Translations under genes and position numbers: made by a program
Source of the DNA: CAYYAQ01 sp964469555
Lineage (GTDB): Bacteria; Planctomycetota; UBA1135; UBA2386
Length of the DNA: 17,991 bases
Assembly (NCBI GenBank): GCA_964469555.1
Contig: CAYYAQ010000108.1
Coordinates: forward strand, 1 to 17,991
Reading direction: 5' to 3'
Shown: positions 9,955-16,690 of the stretch, piece by piece
Layout of the letters: every line of letters begins with the position of its first letter
Numbering within the stretch: the first letter of the stretch is position 1
Notes under the pieces: model-generated
Database searches by the model: none
What the model saw: the letters and a program-made list of their open reading frames with translations, nothing else
What the model was told of the DNA's origin: nothing

Positions 9955-10322
9955 GGCCCTACCTTCCCGCAGGGCGCGGACCAAGGCAAGGACCACTCAG
10001 CCCACCCAGGGGGCAGGAAAGCGCAGAGGACCGTGCCGTGGGCCCGGAAAGACGGACTCACTTGTCCTTCTGCGTGGTGCCTTGCCCGGCGTTGTTCTTC
10101 GCGTGCGGTCGTGTCGTCCGCCTCGGTCTCATCGGCACCCATCAATCGCAGATGTCGCCATGCTCTGATGGCGACCGACGAGTTCGCCGTAGTGTGCAGA
10201 TTGCTGCCAAGATGAGGCTACGAGACCCCAGGATACACTCTGGTGACGTTTCGCCGCGACGCGCAGGCACGTGGACTGGCATACTGTGAAGCAACCGATA
10301 CGACTATCCAAGGAACGTAACC
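9955..10322. other. intergenic region between divergent genes
   Basis: These 368 bases separate the minus-strand phosphatase from the plus-strand redoxin gene. Short open frames exist on both strands, but none shows a recognisable protein, a good ribosome binding site or a membrane/signal segment. It should hold the promoters of both flanking genes. The only specific element I can point to is the extended -10 candidate near 10280. Confidence 0.5.
10277..10285 (+). promoter_or_regulatory. candidate extended -10 promoter of the redoxin pair
   Basis: TGG followed directly by CATACT (10277-10285) fits the extended -10 pattern (TGn plus a TATAAT-like hexamer). It would give a leader of about 30 nt before the ATG at 10323. 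No convincing -35 hexamer is present at 16-18 nt spacing. An AGGAA ribosome binding site lies at 10311-10315. Confidence 0.28.
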
Positions 10323-11096
10323 ATGCGCATGACGACGCTCGCCATCCTGGCAGCCCTGTTGACCCCGGGCCTCACGGCCCAAGTCGAAGTCGAGAAGCCC
10401 GCCAAGGGCAAGATCCAGAAGAAGGGCCGGAAGGCAACGAACAAGAAGGCGGCCTACCAGCTGGGCTCGGTCGTGAAGGCCGACCTCACCCTGAAGGACA
10501 TCCACGGCAAGGTACACGACTTCAAGTCGCTGCGCGGCAAGGTCGTCTTCGTGCACTTCTGGGATACCCGGTGCCCGGCGATCAAGAAGAGCCAAGCGCG
10601 GATGAATGCGATCCACGCGGACTACAAGGGCAAGGACGTCGTCGTGCTCGGCATCAACGCGAACCAACGCGAGATCGGGCTCGACCCCGCGGTCGCCAAG
10701 GCGACCGATGTGGATGGCGCGGGCGAAGCTCCCGCGCCGTACGGGAAGGTCAGGAAGTTCGTCGAACGGAACAAAGTTCCGTACCCGATCCTGGTCGACC
10801 ACAACAACAAGGTCGCCGACATGTTCAAGGCGCGCACGACGCCGCACTGCTACGTCATCGACCAAAAGGGCGTGCTCCGCTACCAGGGTGCGCTCGACGA
10901 TGACCCGCGCGGTCGCAAGGGCGAGAAGGCTTCGAACCACGTCCGCGTGGCGATCGACGCCCTGCTCGCCGGCGACGATTACGAGAACAAATCGACCCGA
11001 CCGTACGGTTGAGGCATCAAGCGCTCTCTTCCCCGTGCGGGAAACAAGAACGGCAAGAAGAAACGTCGCAACCGCCGCAATCGTCGAGACAAGTAA
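10323..11096 (+). CDS. exported redoxin/TlpA-like protein, candidate selenoprotein (TGA at 11010)
   Basis: Read to the TGA at 11010-11012 this is a 229-residue protein. Read through it, it has 257 residues with Sec230 and stops at TAA 11094. A signal peptide ends near LTAQ (residue 20). The thioredoxin-like fold follows: VVFVHFWDTRCPAIKKS with Cys84 at the first position of a normal CxxC (the second is Ile), and the cis-Pro loop RTTPHCYVID (Pro174). Related redoxins end in a conserved Gly-Cys-x-Ile-Lys motif after 'LLAG...'. Here the sequence is TRPYG-TGA-GIKR, so the TGA falls on that Cys. The 27-residue extension is very Lys/Arg-rich. Readthrough leaves 3 nt to the next gene rather than 87. 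A stem-loop at 11029-11043 could act as SECIS. If the TGA is a true stop, the gene ends at 11012. The family role is thiol redox chemistry outside the cytoplasm; the partner is unknown. Confidence 0.65.
11029..11043 (+). promoter_or_regulatory. candidate bacterial SECIS for the TGA at 11010
   Basis: UUCCC (11029-11033) pairs perfectly with GGGAA (11039-11043) around the loop CGUGC. The loop begins 21 nt after the TGA, within the roughly 16-37 nt range described for bacterial SECIS elements. It has G at its second position, as SelB recognition is thought to require. An alternative register gives loop GUGC with one bulged C. This was folded by hand; no energy was calculated. Confidence 0.5.
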
Positions 11097-11099
11097 CGC

Positions 11100-11651
11100 G
11101 TGAAAACGAACCTTGGCCTCTACGGGATCGTCTTCGCGGCACTCGGGATCGTCACGTGCGCCGATTCGGATCCGGTCGCGGACGGACCGACGCTTCCGAT
11201 CGAGACCCAACACCAACTGAAGGTGGTCGACGACCAGGCCCTGGTCGCCGTCTTGAAGACGTATCGGGGTAAGGGCCTGCTGGTCAACATATGGTCGACC
11301 ACTTGAGCGCCGTGCAAGAGTGAACTGCCCCATCTGATCGAAGTGGCAAGGCGCTTCCGATCTCGGGGCGGTCGGTTGCTGGGCGTGTCCTACGACCTCA
11401 TGGAATCTAACGACGGTGCGGAATCCAAACGCCGCATCGAGAGGGTCTTCAAGAAGGCCGCTGTCGGCGAGTTCACCACGGTCCTGTACGACGGCGACGA
11501 CTTCGACGGGATCAACGACTCCCTGGGTCTGCCCGGCGGCATTCCGCAGACCGTGGCAATCGATGCGAACGGCAAGCTCGTCGACCGACACAGCGGTATG
11601 GCCTCCGAGGATCGGTTCGAGCAGATGATGCGAAAGGCCCTGGGAAAGTAG
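11100..11651 (+). CDS. exported TlpA-like thioredoxin-fold selenoprotein (U-A-P-C active site, TGA at 11304)
   Basis: A GTG-started frame from 11100 meets TGA at 11304-11306 and continues open in the same frame to TAG at 11651, giving 183 residues with Sec69. The text around the TGA is VNIWSTT-TGA-APCKSELPHL, the standard TlpA/ResA active site (usually FWATWC-x-P-C) with Sec in place of the first Cys: Sec69-Ala-Pro-Cys72. Downstream the fold is complete: LLGVSYD, the cis-Pro loop GGIPQTVAID (Pro149), and a final helix ending RKALGK. The N-terminus (about residues 5-20) is a hydrophobic export signal ending near a Cys20 that is not a good lipobox. Gene predictors would split it into a 68-residue stub and a piece starting near 11343. 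It probably acts as a membrane-side thiol-selenol oxidoreductase, co-transcribed with the preceding redoxin. Confidence 0.85.
11306..11355 (+). promoter_or_regulatory. candidate bacterial SECIS for the TGA at 11304
   Basis: An outer stem pairs AGCGCC (11306-11311, starting at the A of the TGA) with GGCGCU (11350-11355). An inner stem pairs UGCC (11326-11329) with GGCA (11345-11348). It continues through a two-C bulge with A11332-U11344, U11333-G11343 and U11335-A11341 to the apical loop GAUCG (11336-11340). The loop starts 29 nt after the TGA and its first base is G, both within what is described for bacterial SECIS. Hand-folded; the upper stem is imperfect. Confidence 0.45.
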
Positions 11652-11683
11652 TCTCTGCGACTTCCCCGGTGTAGAACGGTCGC

Positions 11684-12757
11684 ATGAGCAAACTCAGGGT
11701 CCTCGTCGTCGGTTGTGGCAACATGGGCACGTCGCACGCACGCGCCTACCATTCGATGGACGAATTTGAGATCGTCGGTGTCGTCAGCCGGGGCCCCGAA
11801 AGCCGCGAGGCGCTCGCCGCGGAGCTCGGCGGGGTCGCGACGTTTTGTGACTTCGACGCCGCCATCGCGGAGGCCCGCCCCGATTGCGTGTCCATCAACA
11901 CCTACCCGGACACCCACTACCAATACTGCAAGAAGAGCCTCGAGTCCGGCGCGCACGTGTTCATCGAGAAGCCCCTCGCGAACACCGTGGAGCAGTGCCA
12001 GGAATTGGTCGACCTCGCGACCAAAAAGGGCGTGAAACTCGTCGTCGGCTACATCCTTCGGGTCCATCCGGCGTGGCAGAAGTTCATCGAGGTCGCGCAG
12101 ACCCTCGGCAAGCCGCTCGTCATGCGCATGAACCTCAACCAGCAGAGCCGCGGCAAGGACTGGAACACGCACAAGTCCCTGATGAACTCGATATCCCCGA
12201 TCGTCGACTGCGGCGTGCACTACATCGACGTGATGTGCCAGATGACGCGGGCAAAACCCGTGCGGGTCAGCGCGATCGGTGCGCGGCTGAGCGAGGAGTT
12301 GGACGAGGGGATGTACAACTACGGCCAGCTGCAGGTCACCTTCGACGATGGGTCTGTCGGTTGGTACGAGGCCGGCTGGGGACCGATGATGAGCGAGACA
12401 GCGTACTTCGTGAAGGACGTCGTCGGTCCGAACGGCTGCGTGAGCATCACGGACAACGAGGGTTCCGAGCGGGCAGCGGGCTCCGCGGATGTCGATTCGC
12501 ATACCGCGACAAATAGCCTGAAGGTGCACTACCAGGATCGGGACGGCGACGATGAGTTCGTCAAGCCGGACGAGATGCTGGACATGACGGACGAGCCCGA
12601 CCACGACGGCCTGTGTCTGCGCGAGCAGCAACTGTTCGCGCGCACGATCCTCGAAGATATCGACCTGCGCGACCACATGGCCGACGCGATCAACGCGACG
12701 CGCACGGTGTTGGCCGCCGATGAGTCGTTCCGCACGGGCCGGACGGTCGATCTGTAG
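11684..12757 (+). CDS. Gfo/Idh/MocA-family NAD(P)-dependent oxidoreductase
   Basis: The protein has 357 residues. The N-terminal Rossmann fold starts with VLVVGCGNMG (dinucleotide-binding GxGxxG, residues 10-15). The family's Glu-Lys-Pro motif lies in VFIEKPLAN (Glu95, Lys96, Pro97), where the Lys is normally catalytic. SPIVDCGVHYID (171-182) supplies the conserved catalytic His179 and Asp175. The second half has the alpha/beta dimerisation domain with GSVGWYEAGWGP. Members oxidise or reduce sugars, inositols and related compounds. The sequence does not reveal this one's substrate. The ATG at 11684 lies 32 nt after the selenoprotein gene, so co-transcription is possible, but the proteins have no obvious functional link. 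Confidence 0.88.
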   Translation: MSKLRVLVVGCGNMGTSHARAYHSMDEFEIVGVVSRGPESREALAAELGGVATFCDFDAAIAEARPDCVSINTYPDTHYQYCKKSLESGAHVFIEKPLANTVEQCQELVDLATKKGVKLVVGYILRVHPAWQKFIEVAQTLGKPLVMRMNLNQQSRGKDWNTHKSLMNSISPIVDCGVHYIDVMCQMTRAKPVRVSAIGARLSEELDEGMYNYGQLQVTFDDGSVGWYEAGWGPMMSETAYFVKDVVGPNGCVSITDNEGSERAAGSADVDSHTATNSLKVHYQDRDGDDEFVKPDEMLDMTDEPDHDGLCLREQQLFARTILEDIDLRDHMADAINATRTVLAADESFRTGRTVDL

Positions 12758-13249
12758 CTGGCGCGACACGGGAGATGCCCGGGGACCGATTACGGGCGAC
12801 ATCAATCCCTTTGGCTATGGAAGACAGAGCGGATTGGGCAGGCTAACTCCAGGTTCACGGAGTCTCACAAGTAGCGATAATCCGGGGTTCAACTCGGTGG
12901 CCAATCACACGGGCCAGCGAACGTCTGGCTCGTTCACAAACAACTCCTCGAACAACTGGGCTGCCACGCCGACGCTCGTGATCGCGAAGCGCGAGGTCAA
13001 CTGCCCGGACTGGCAGCCGCAGCTTACTTCGATCCCGACGGCGCCGTCCTTGGAACGACTTTCGAGGTGCCATCCGACGAAGATGCGGCCCGCGGGCAGC
13101 AGGAAGTCGGATTCTCGCTTCGTCCAGGAGAACGCGCTTCACGCGAGCGCCGGTTGGCGTCCGCGATTGTCGCCAGTCTCGCGGCATTGGGGACCAGGAA
13201 CGATCGTCGCTTTACTCGGGGCCACAGAGCCGTAGGCTCGCTTCCATTC
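12758..13249. other. intergenic region without a convincing gene
   Basis: Open frames exist on both strands (for example 12720-13235 plus and 12855-13187 minus). None has a plausible start with a ribosome binding site, a signal sequence or a recognisable motif. One minus-strand frame, ending about 12895, reads like protein in its middle (containing GRIFVGWHLESRSKDGAVG) but has no ATG, GTG or TTG start before an upstream TGA. The stretch 12800-12960 is visibly richer in A/T than its neighbours. It may be a decayed gene or mobile remnant. I found no tRNA, terminal repeats or target duplication. Confidence 0.4.
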
Positions 13250-14760
13250 ATGTGGCACACGTTGAGCATCATCGGCGCGATCTTGCTCCTGGTCGCCGTC
13301 TACGACCTCTTGCAGCGCAAGCACGCGATCTTGCGGAACTTCCCGATCATCGGCCACTTCCGCTACCTGCTCGAGGCGGTCGGTCCGGAACTGCGGCAGT
13401 ACATCGTCACGAACAACGATGAAGAGCGACCCTTCAGCCGTGATCAGCGTCGCTGGGTCTACGCCAGTTCGAAGAAGCAGAACAACTACTTCGGTTTCGG
13501 CACGGACAGTGAAGTCGAGCTCACGTCGAACTACCTGATCGTGAAGCACGCGGCGTTCGGCCTGCCTTCGCCGAGCCCCGGAGATCCGGACTACGATCCG
13601 CTCCATTTGGTGGGTGGCGGGGTCGCAAGCACGCGTTTCGACCGAAGTCCATCATCAACGTGTCGGCGATGAGCTTCGGTTCGCTCAGCGCGCCGGCGGT
13701 GGAGGCGATCAACCAAGGTTGCGCTGCGGCGGAGGCGCTGCACAACACGGGCGAGGGCGGCATCGCACCATACCACGACCACGGCGGCGGCCTGATCTAC
13801 CAGATCGGGACCGGCTACTTCGGCGCCCGCGAAACCGACGGCAAGTTCTCGATATCGAAGTTCCTCGACACGGTGGGGAAGCACGACGTCAGGGCGATCG
13901 AGGTCAAGTTGAGTCAGGGGGCGAAGCCCGGACGAGGCGGCGTGCTGCCCGGTGCGAAAGTCACGCCGGATATCGCTGAGATTCGCGGCGTGCCAGTCGG
14001 GCGGGATGTGATCAGTCCAGCGGGCCACACGGCGTTTCACGATGCGGACAGCCTGCTCGACTTCGTCGAAATGCTTGCTGACGAAACCGGGCTCCCGGTT
14101 GGCATCAAGTCGGCGATCGGCGAAATGAAGTTCTGGGACGATCTGGGGCGGTTGATGGCGCCGGGTGACCGCGGCGTTGACTTCGTCGCGATAGATGGCG
14201 GCGAGGGAGGGACGGGTGCGGCGCCGCTGGTGTTCTGCGACCATGTCGCGCTCCCGTTCAAGATCGCGTTGAGCCGGGTCTACACCTTGCTCGCGAGTCA
14301 TGACGTGCATGAGAAGGTCGTGCTCATCGGCAGCGGCAAGACCGGGTTCCCCGAGACAGCGCTCCTCGCGATCGCCATGGGGTGCGACATGGTCGGCGTC
14401 GCGCGGGAGGCCCTGATGGCGATCGGCTGCATCCAGGCGCAGCGCTGTCATACCGGTCATTGTCCGACAGGGGTCGCCACGCAAGGCAAGTGGCTGATGC
14501 GCGGTCTCGACCCCACGCACAAGGGCAACCGTCTCGCCAACTACCTGATCGCCCTGCGAAAGGAGATCCTCTGGCTCGCGCGTGCCTGCGGCGTGCCACA
14601 CCCGTCGCTCGTGACGCCCGAGCACTTCGAAATCCTCGATGGTCGGTTCGGTGGGGTTAGTGCGCACGAGTTGTTTGAATACCAGGAGGACTGGGGCATG
14701 CCATCGGCGAAGGACCAGGCGACGATCCGGGAGATCATGGCCAAGACCGCGGCCTCATGA
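13250..14760 (+). pseudogene. FMN-binding glutamate-synthase-family protein, frameshifted
   Basis: Two overlapping frames together make one protein of about 500 residues, the normal family length. Frame A (from ATG 13250) has a membrane helix (MWHTLSIIGAILLLVAVYDL) and the conserved stretch ERPFSRDQRRWVYASSKKQN. Frame B continues from about 13609 with GGWRGRKHAFRPKSIINVSA and MSFGSLS, the start of the FMN-binding barrel. It has ALSRVYTLL and a 3Fe-4S motif Cys-x5-Cys-x4-Cys (codons at 14428, 14446, 14461) as in GltB. The join needs one net -1 shift at 13601-13612, near TTTGGTGGG. Everything else is intact, so a sequencing error or very recent mutation is as likely as true decay. Proteins of this type are predicted glutamate-synthase-like oxidoreductases; the exact reaction is unknown. 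Confidence 0.8.
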
Positions 14761-14794
14761 AGAGTTGCCCGGTCCGCGGTGCGATCTTCACGCT

Positions 14795-15149
14795 GTGACG
14801 AGGGCCTTCCCCGAACTTCCTGGCGTAGGTCAGACAGTAGAACTCTTCACCCGCATCCGCGACGAGGACTACGATGCGTGGACCGGGTATGCGCGATCGT
14901 ACGGCGTCGGCTGCAAGGTTAACGCTGGTTCCGTTCCTCGGCGCGCCGTCTTGCCCCCTGTCGCAGGACGCGCGGCTCATGGCGTCGGTCGGCCGCTTCC
15001 TGGGGAAGGGTTCGCTCAACATTGTCATCCCCGCGAACCCGTCGCTGCGCGGACTCCGGGCATACTCGCAGGTCATGGTTCTCGATAAGAGCGCGAACAC
15101 CGCGGGGCTCGCGGTCAGCAACGGACTCACGACCGCAATCGGCGGCTAG
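14795..15149 (+). pseudogene. degenerate C-terminal fragment of a secreted planctomycete-type protein
   Basis: One frame gives GYARSYGVGCKVNAGSVPR (up to about 14938), which looks like the start of the repeated C-terminal domain seen in many large secreted planctomycete proteins. A different frame from about 14925 gives LVPFLGAPSCPLS, then LNIVIPANPSLRGLRAYSQ and MVLDKSANTAGLAVSNGL, which looks like that domain's end. The middle of the domain is missing and the frames differ. There is no signal peptide, start region or body of the protein. The last frame stops at TAG 15147-15149, sharing a CTAG with the stop of the convergent gene. The comparison is from memory, so this is tentative. Confidence 0.4.
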
Positions 15150-16681
15150 CGCATCGCTGTCGCGGCCAACTCTCCAGGCGCGCAGGTGATCCCACCGCCC
15201 GGGTGGCTGCCGCTTCCGCACAGGTAGAGCCCGGGCAACGACGTCTTGTAGCGCGAGCATCGCGGGTGGGGGCGTAGCGAGAACATCTGATCGAGTCCGT
15301 GTTCGCCGTGGTGGATGTGTCCTCCGGTGATTCCGAACTCGCGTTCGATATCCACGGGTGTGAGGACCTCGTGGCCGGCGATGCGATCGACGCAGCTGGG
15401 GGACACGGCGGCGAGACGAGCGAGGGTGGATTGGAGGAGTTCGTCGCGCCTCTCGTCGGTCCAGCCGCCGTCGAGATCGTGGGGCACGAAGTGTACGAGG
15501 ATCGAGACGACGTGATGGCCCTCGGGGGCGAGGGTCGGGTCCGATATCGTGGGGACGCGCATATCGAGGTGCGGGCGCACCGGCAATTCGCGATATTTCA
15601 CTCCGTCGAATGCCCGCTCGATCTCGGTGAGGCTCTCTCCGATCCGAATGTTCTCGAACAAGTCGCCCGGTCGCGACGCGAACTCGAGTGGACCCGAGAG
15701 CGCCAGGTGGATCTTCGCCGTCGTGCCACGGCAACGCCAGTTCTGCATCGGCACCTCGAGACCGATGGGCAGGTCCGCGGGTCGCAGTAGATCGAGAAAA
15801 GTCCTCTTCGGGTCGATCGAGGATGCGACGCACAGGGCGTCGATGGATTCGCCGCTCTCGAGTTCCACGCCGAGAACACATCCGGTACCGACGCGGATCC
15901 GCTTCACGGTCGATCCAGTGCGGATTTCAGCACCCTTCGCCTTGCACGCTCCGACCAACGCAGCGACGAGACCAGCGGGGCCGCCAGCGATCTCCCCGCG
16001 CGCCGTGCTGTGCTGCATCAGCGAGAGGGCGGTCGTGCCCGCGGACCGTGGACCCGTCCAGGTTCCGAGAAGAGCAGGCGCTGCGAGCGTGGCCTTCAGG
16101 AGGTCGTTCTCGAACCATTCGTCCAACCAGTCCTGCACGCACATGGGGCCGATGCGCAGGCACTCGTACATCGTCTCGCGACCGAGGCGCCGCAAGCCCC
16201 AGCCTTTGCGGAACAGTTCGATGTACTGGCCGAGGCGAGTCAGGGAGATGTCGGGCGGTGGGTCCGCGAGAAGACGCCGTATGTAGCCGCCGACTCGCTC
16301 GAGGAATTCGCTGAACCTGGCGTACTGATCTGCGTCGCCCGAGGAATGTGCCCGGATCTCCCCATCCGCCTTGGATGCGTCACAAGAGAGCAGGAGACCG
16401 GCCCCGTCCGCTTGCGGTGCGAAGACCGCGGCGGGCTCGCTACGCCGACGAAGGCCGTGCGACTCCAGGGCGAGGGCGTCGATCACTGACTGCCGGACGG
16501 ACGTGGTGTCGTGCAAGATGCCGGTCGAACGGTAGCCGGGATGGAACTCCCGGCCCGCCGCGAGCCCACCCGGGGCGTCGCGACCTTCGAGCAGGAGCAC
16601 CTTGCGTCCACGCGCGGCCGTCAATGCCGCGGTGGTGAGCCCGTTGTGACCGCCGCCGATGATGATGATGTCGTATTGCAC
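15146..16681 (-). CDS. PYROXD2/phytoene-dehydrogenase-like FAD oxidoreductase
   Basis: The protein has 511 residues. The N-terminus YDIIIIGGGHNGLTTAAL is the FAD-binding GxGxxG motif (Gly9-Gly14), ending at Glu32 in VLLLEGRD. Conserved family stretches follow: DWLDEWFENDLLKATLAAPA, SIDPKRTFLDLL, GGHIHHGEHGLDQMFSLRP, and the C-terminal FAD motif LYLCGSGSHPGGGITCAPG. This is the layout of the PYROXD2 branch of the amine-oxidase/phytoene desaturase superfamily, whose substrates are mostly unknown. No carotenoid genes are nearby, so a carotenoid role cannot be assumed. It starts with GTG at 16681, 9 nt after the stop of its paralogue, so the two are probably one transcript. The 3' end overlaps the convergent fragment by 4 nt. 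Confidence 0.87.
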   Translation of the reverse strand: MQYDIIIIGGGHNGLTTAALTAARGRKVLLLEGRDAPGGLAAGREFHPGYRSTGILHDTTSVRQSVIDALALESHGLRRRSEPAAVFAPQADGAGLLLSCDASKADGEIRAHSSGDADQYARFSEFLERVGGYIRRLLADPPPDISLTRLGQYIELFRKGWGLRRLGRETMYECLRIGPMCVQDWLDEWFENDLLKATLAAPALLGTWTGPRSAGTTALSLMQHSTARGEIAGGPAGLVAALVGACKAKGAEIRTGSTVKRIRVGTGCVLGVELESGESIDALCVASSIDPKRTFLDLLRPADLPIGLEVPMQNWRCRGTTAKIHLALSGPLEFASRPGDLFENIRIGESLTEIERAFDGVKYRELPVRPHLDMRVPTISDPTLAPEGHHVVSILVHFVPHDLDGGWTDERRDELLQSTLARLAAVSPSCVDRIAGHEVLTPVDIEREFGITGGHIHHGEHGLDQMFSLRPHPRCSRYKTSLPGLYLCGSGSHPGGGITCAPGELAATAMR

Positions 16682-16690
16682 CGCGCTGGG

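Noticed and set aside
10323..11651. TGA reassigned as Trp or Gly instead of Sec
   Set aside because: TGA ends atpB, atpE and atpG exactly where those proteins should end, so the code is standard. The two interrupted positions are Cys positions, not Trp or Gly positions.
11100..11651. Simple nonsense pseudogene
   Set aside because: The only lesion is a TGA at the catalytic Cys, and the fold is otherwise intact. A random nonsense mutation would rarely hit that codon, and the neighbouring gene shows the same pattern. It remains the main alternative until the Sec machinery is checked.
12800..12930. Possible tRNA or attachment site
   Set aside because: GTTCAACTC resembles a T-loop, but the flanking bases do not form a T-stem and no acceptor stem or anticodon arm can be built.
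12720..13235. 171-codon plus-strand open frame after the oxidoreductase gene
   Set aside because: It starts inside the preceding gene, has no ribosome binding site, and its composition changes along its length without any domain-like pattern.
13601..13612. Programmed -1 ribosomal frameshift in the glutamate-synthase-like gene
   Set aside because: There is no canonical slippery heptamer, and no reason is known for this family to use recoding. An indel or sequencing error is simpler.
14760..14800. Readthrough of the TGA ending the glutamate-synthase-like gene
   Set aside because: The continuation is Arg/Ser-rich with no conserved motif, and the family normally ends about here.
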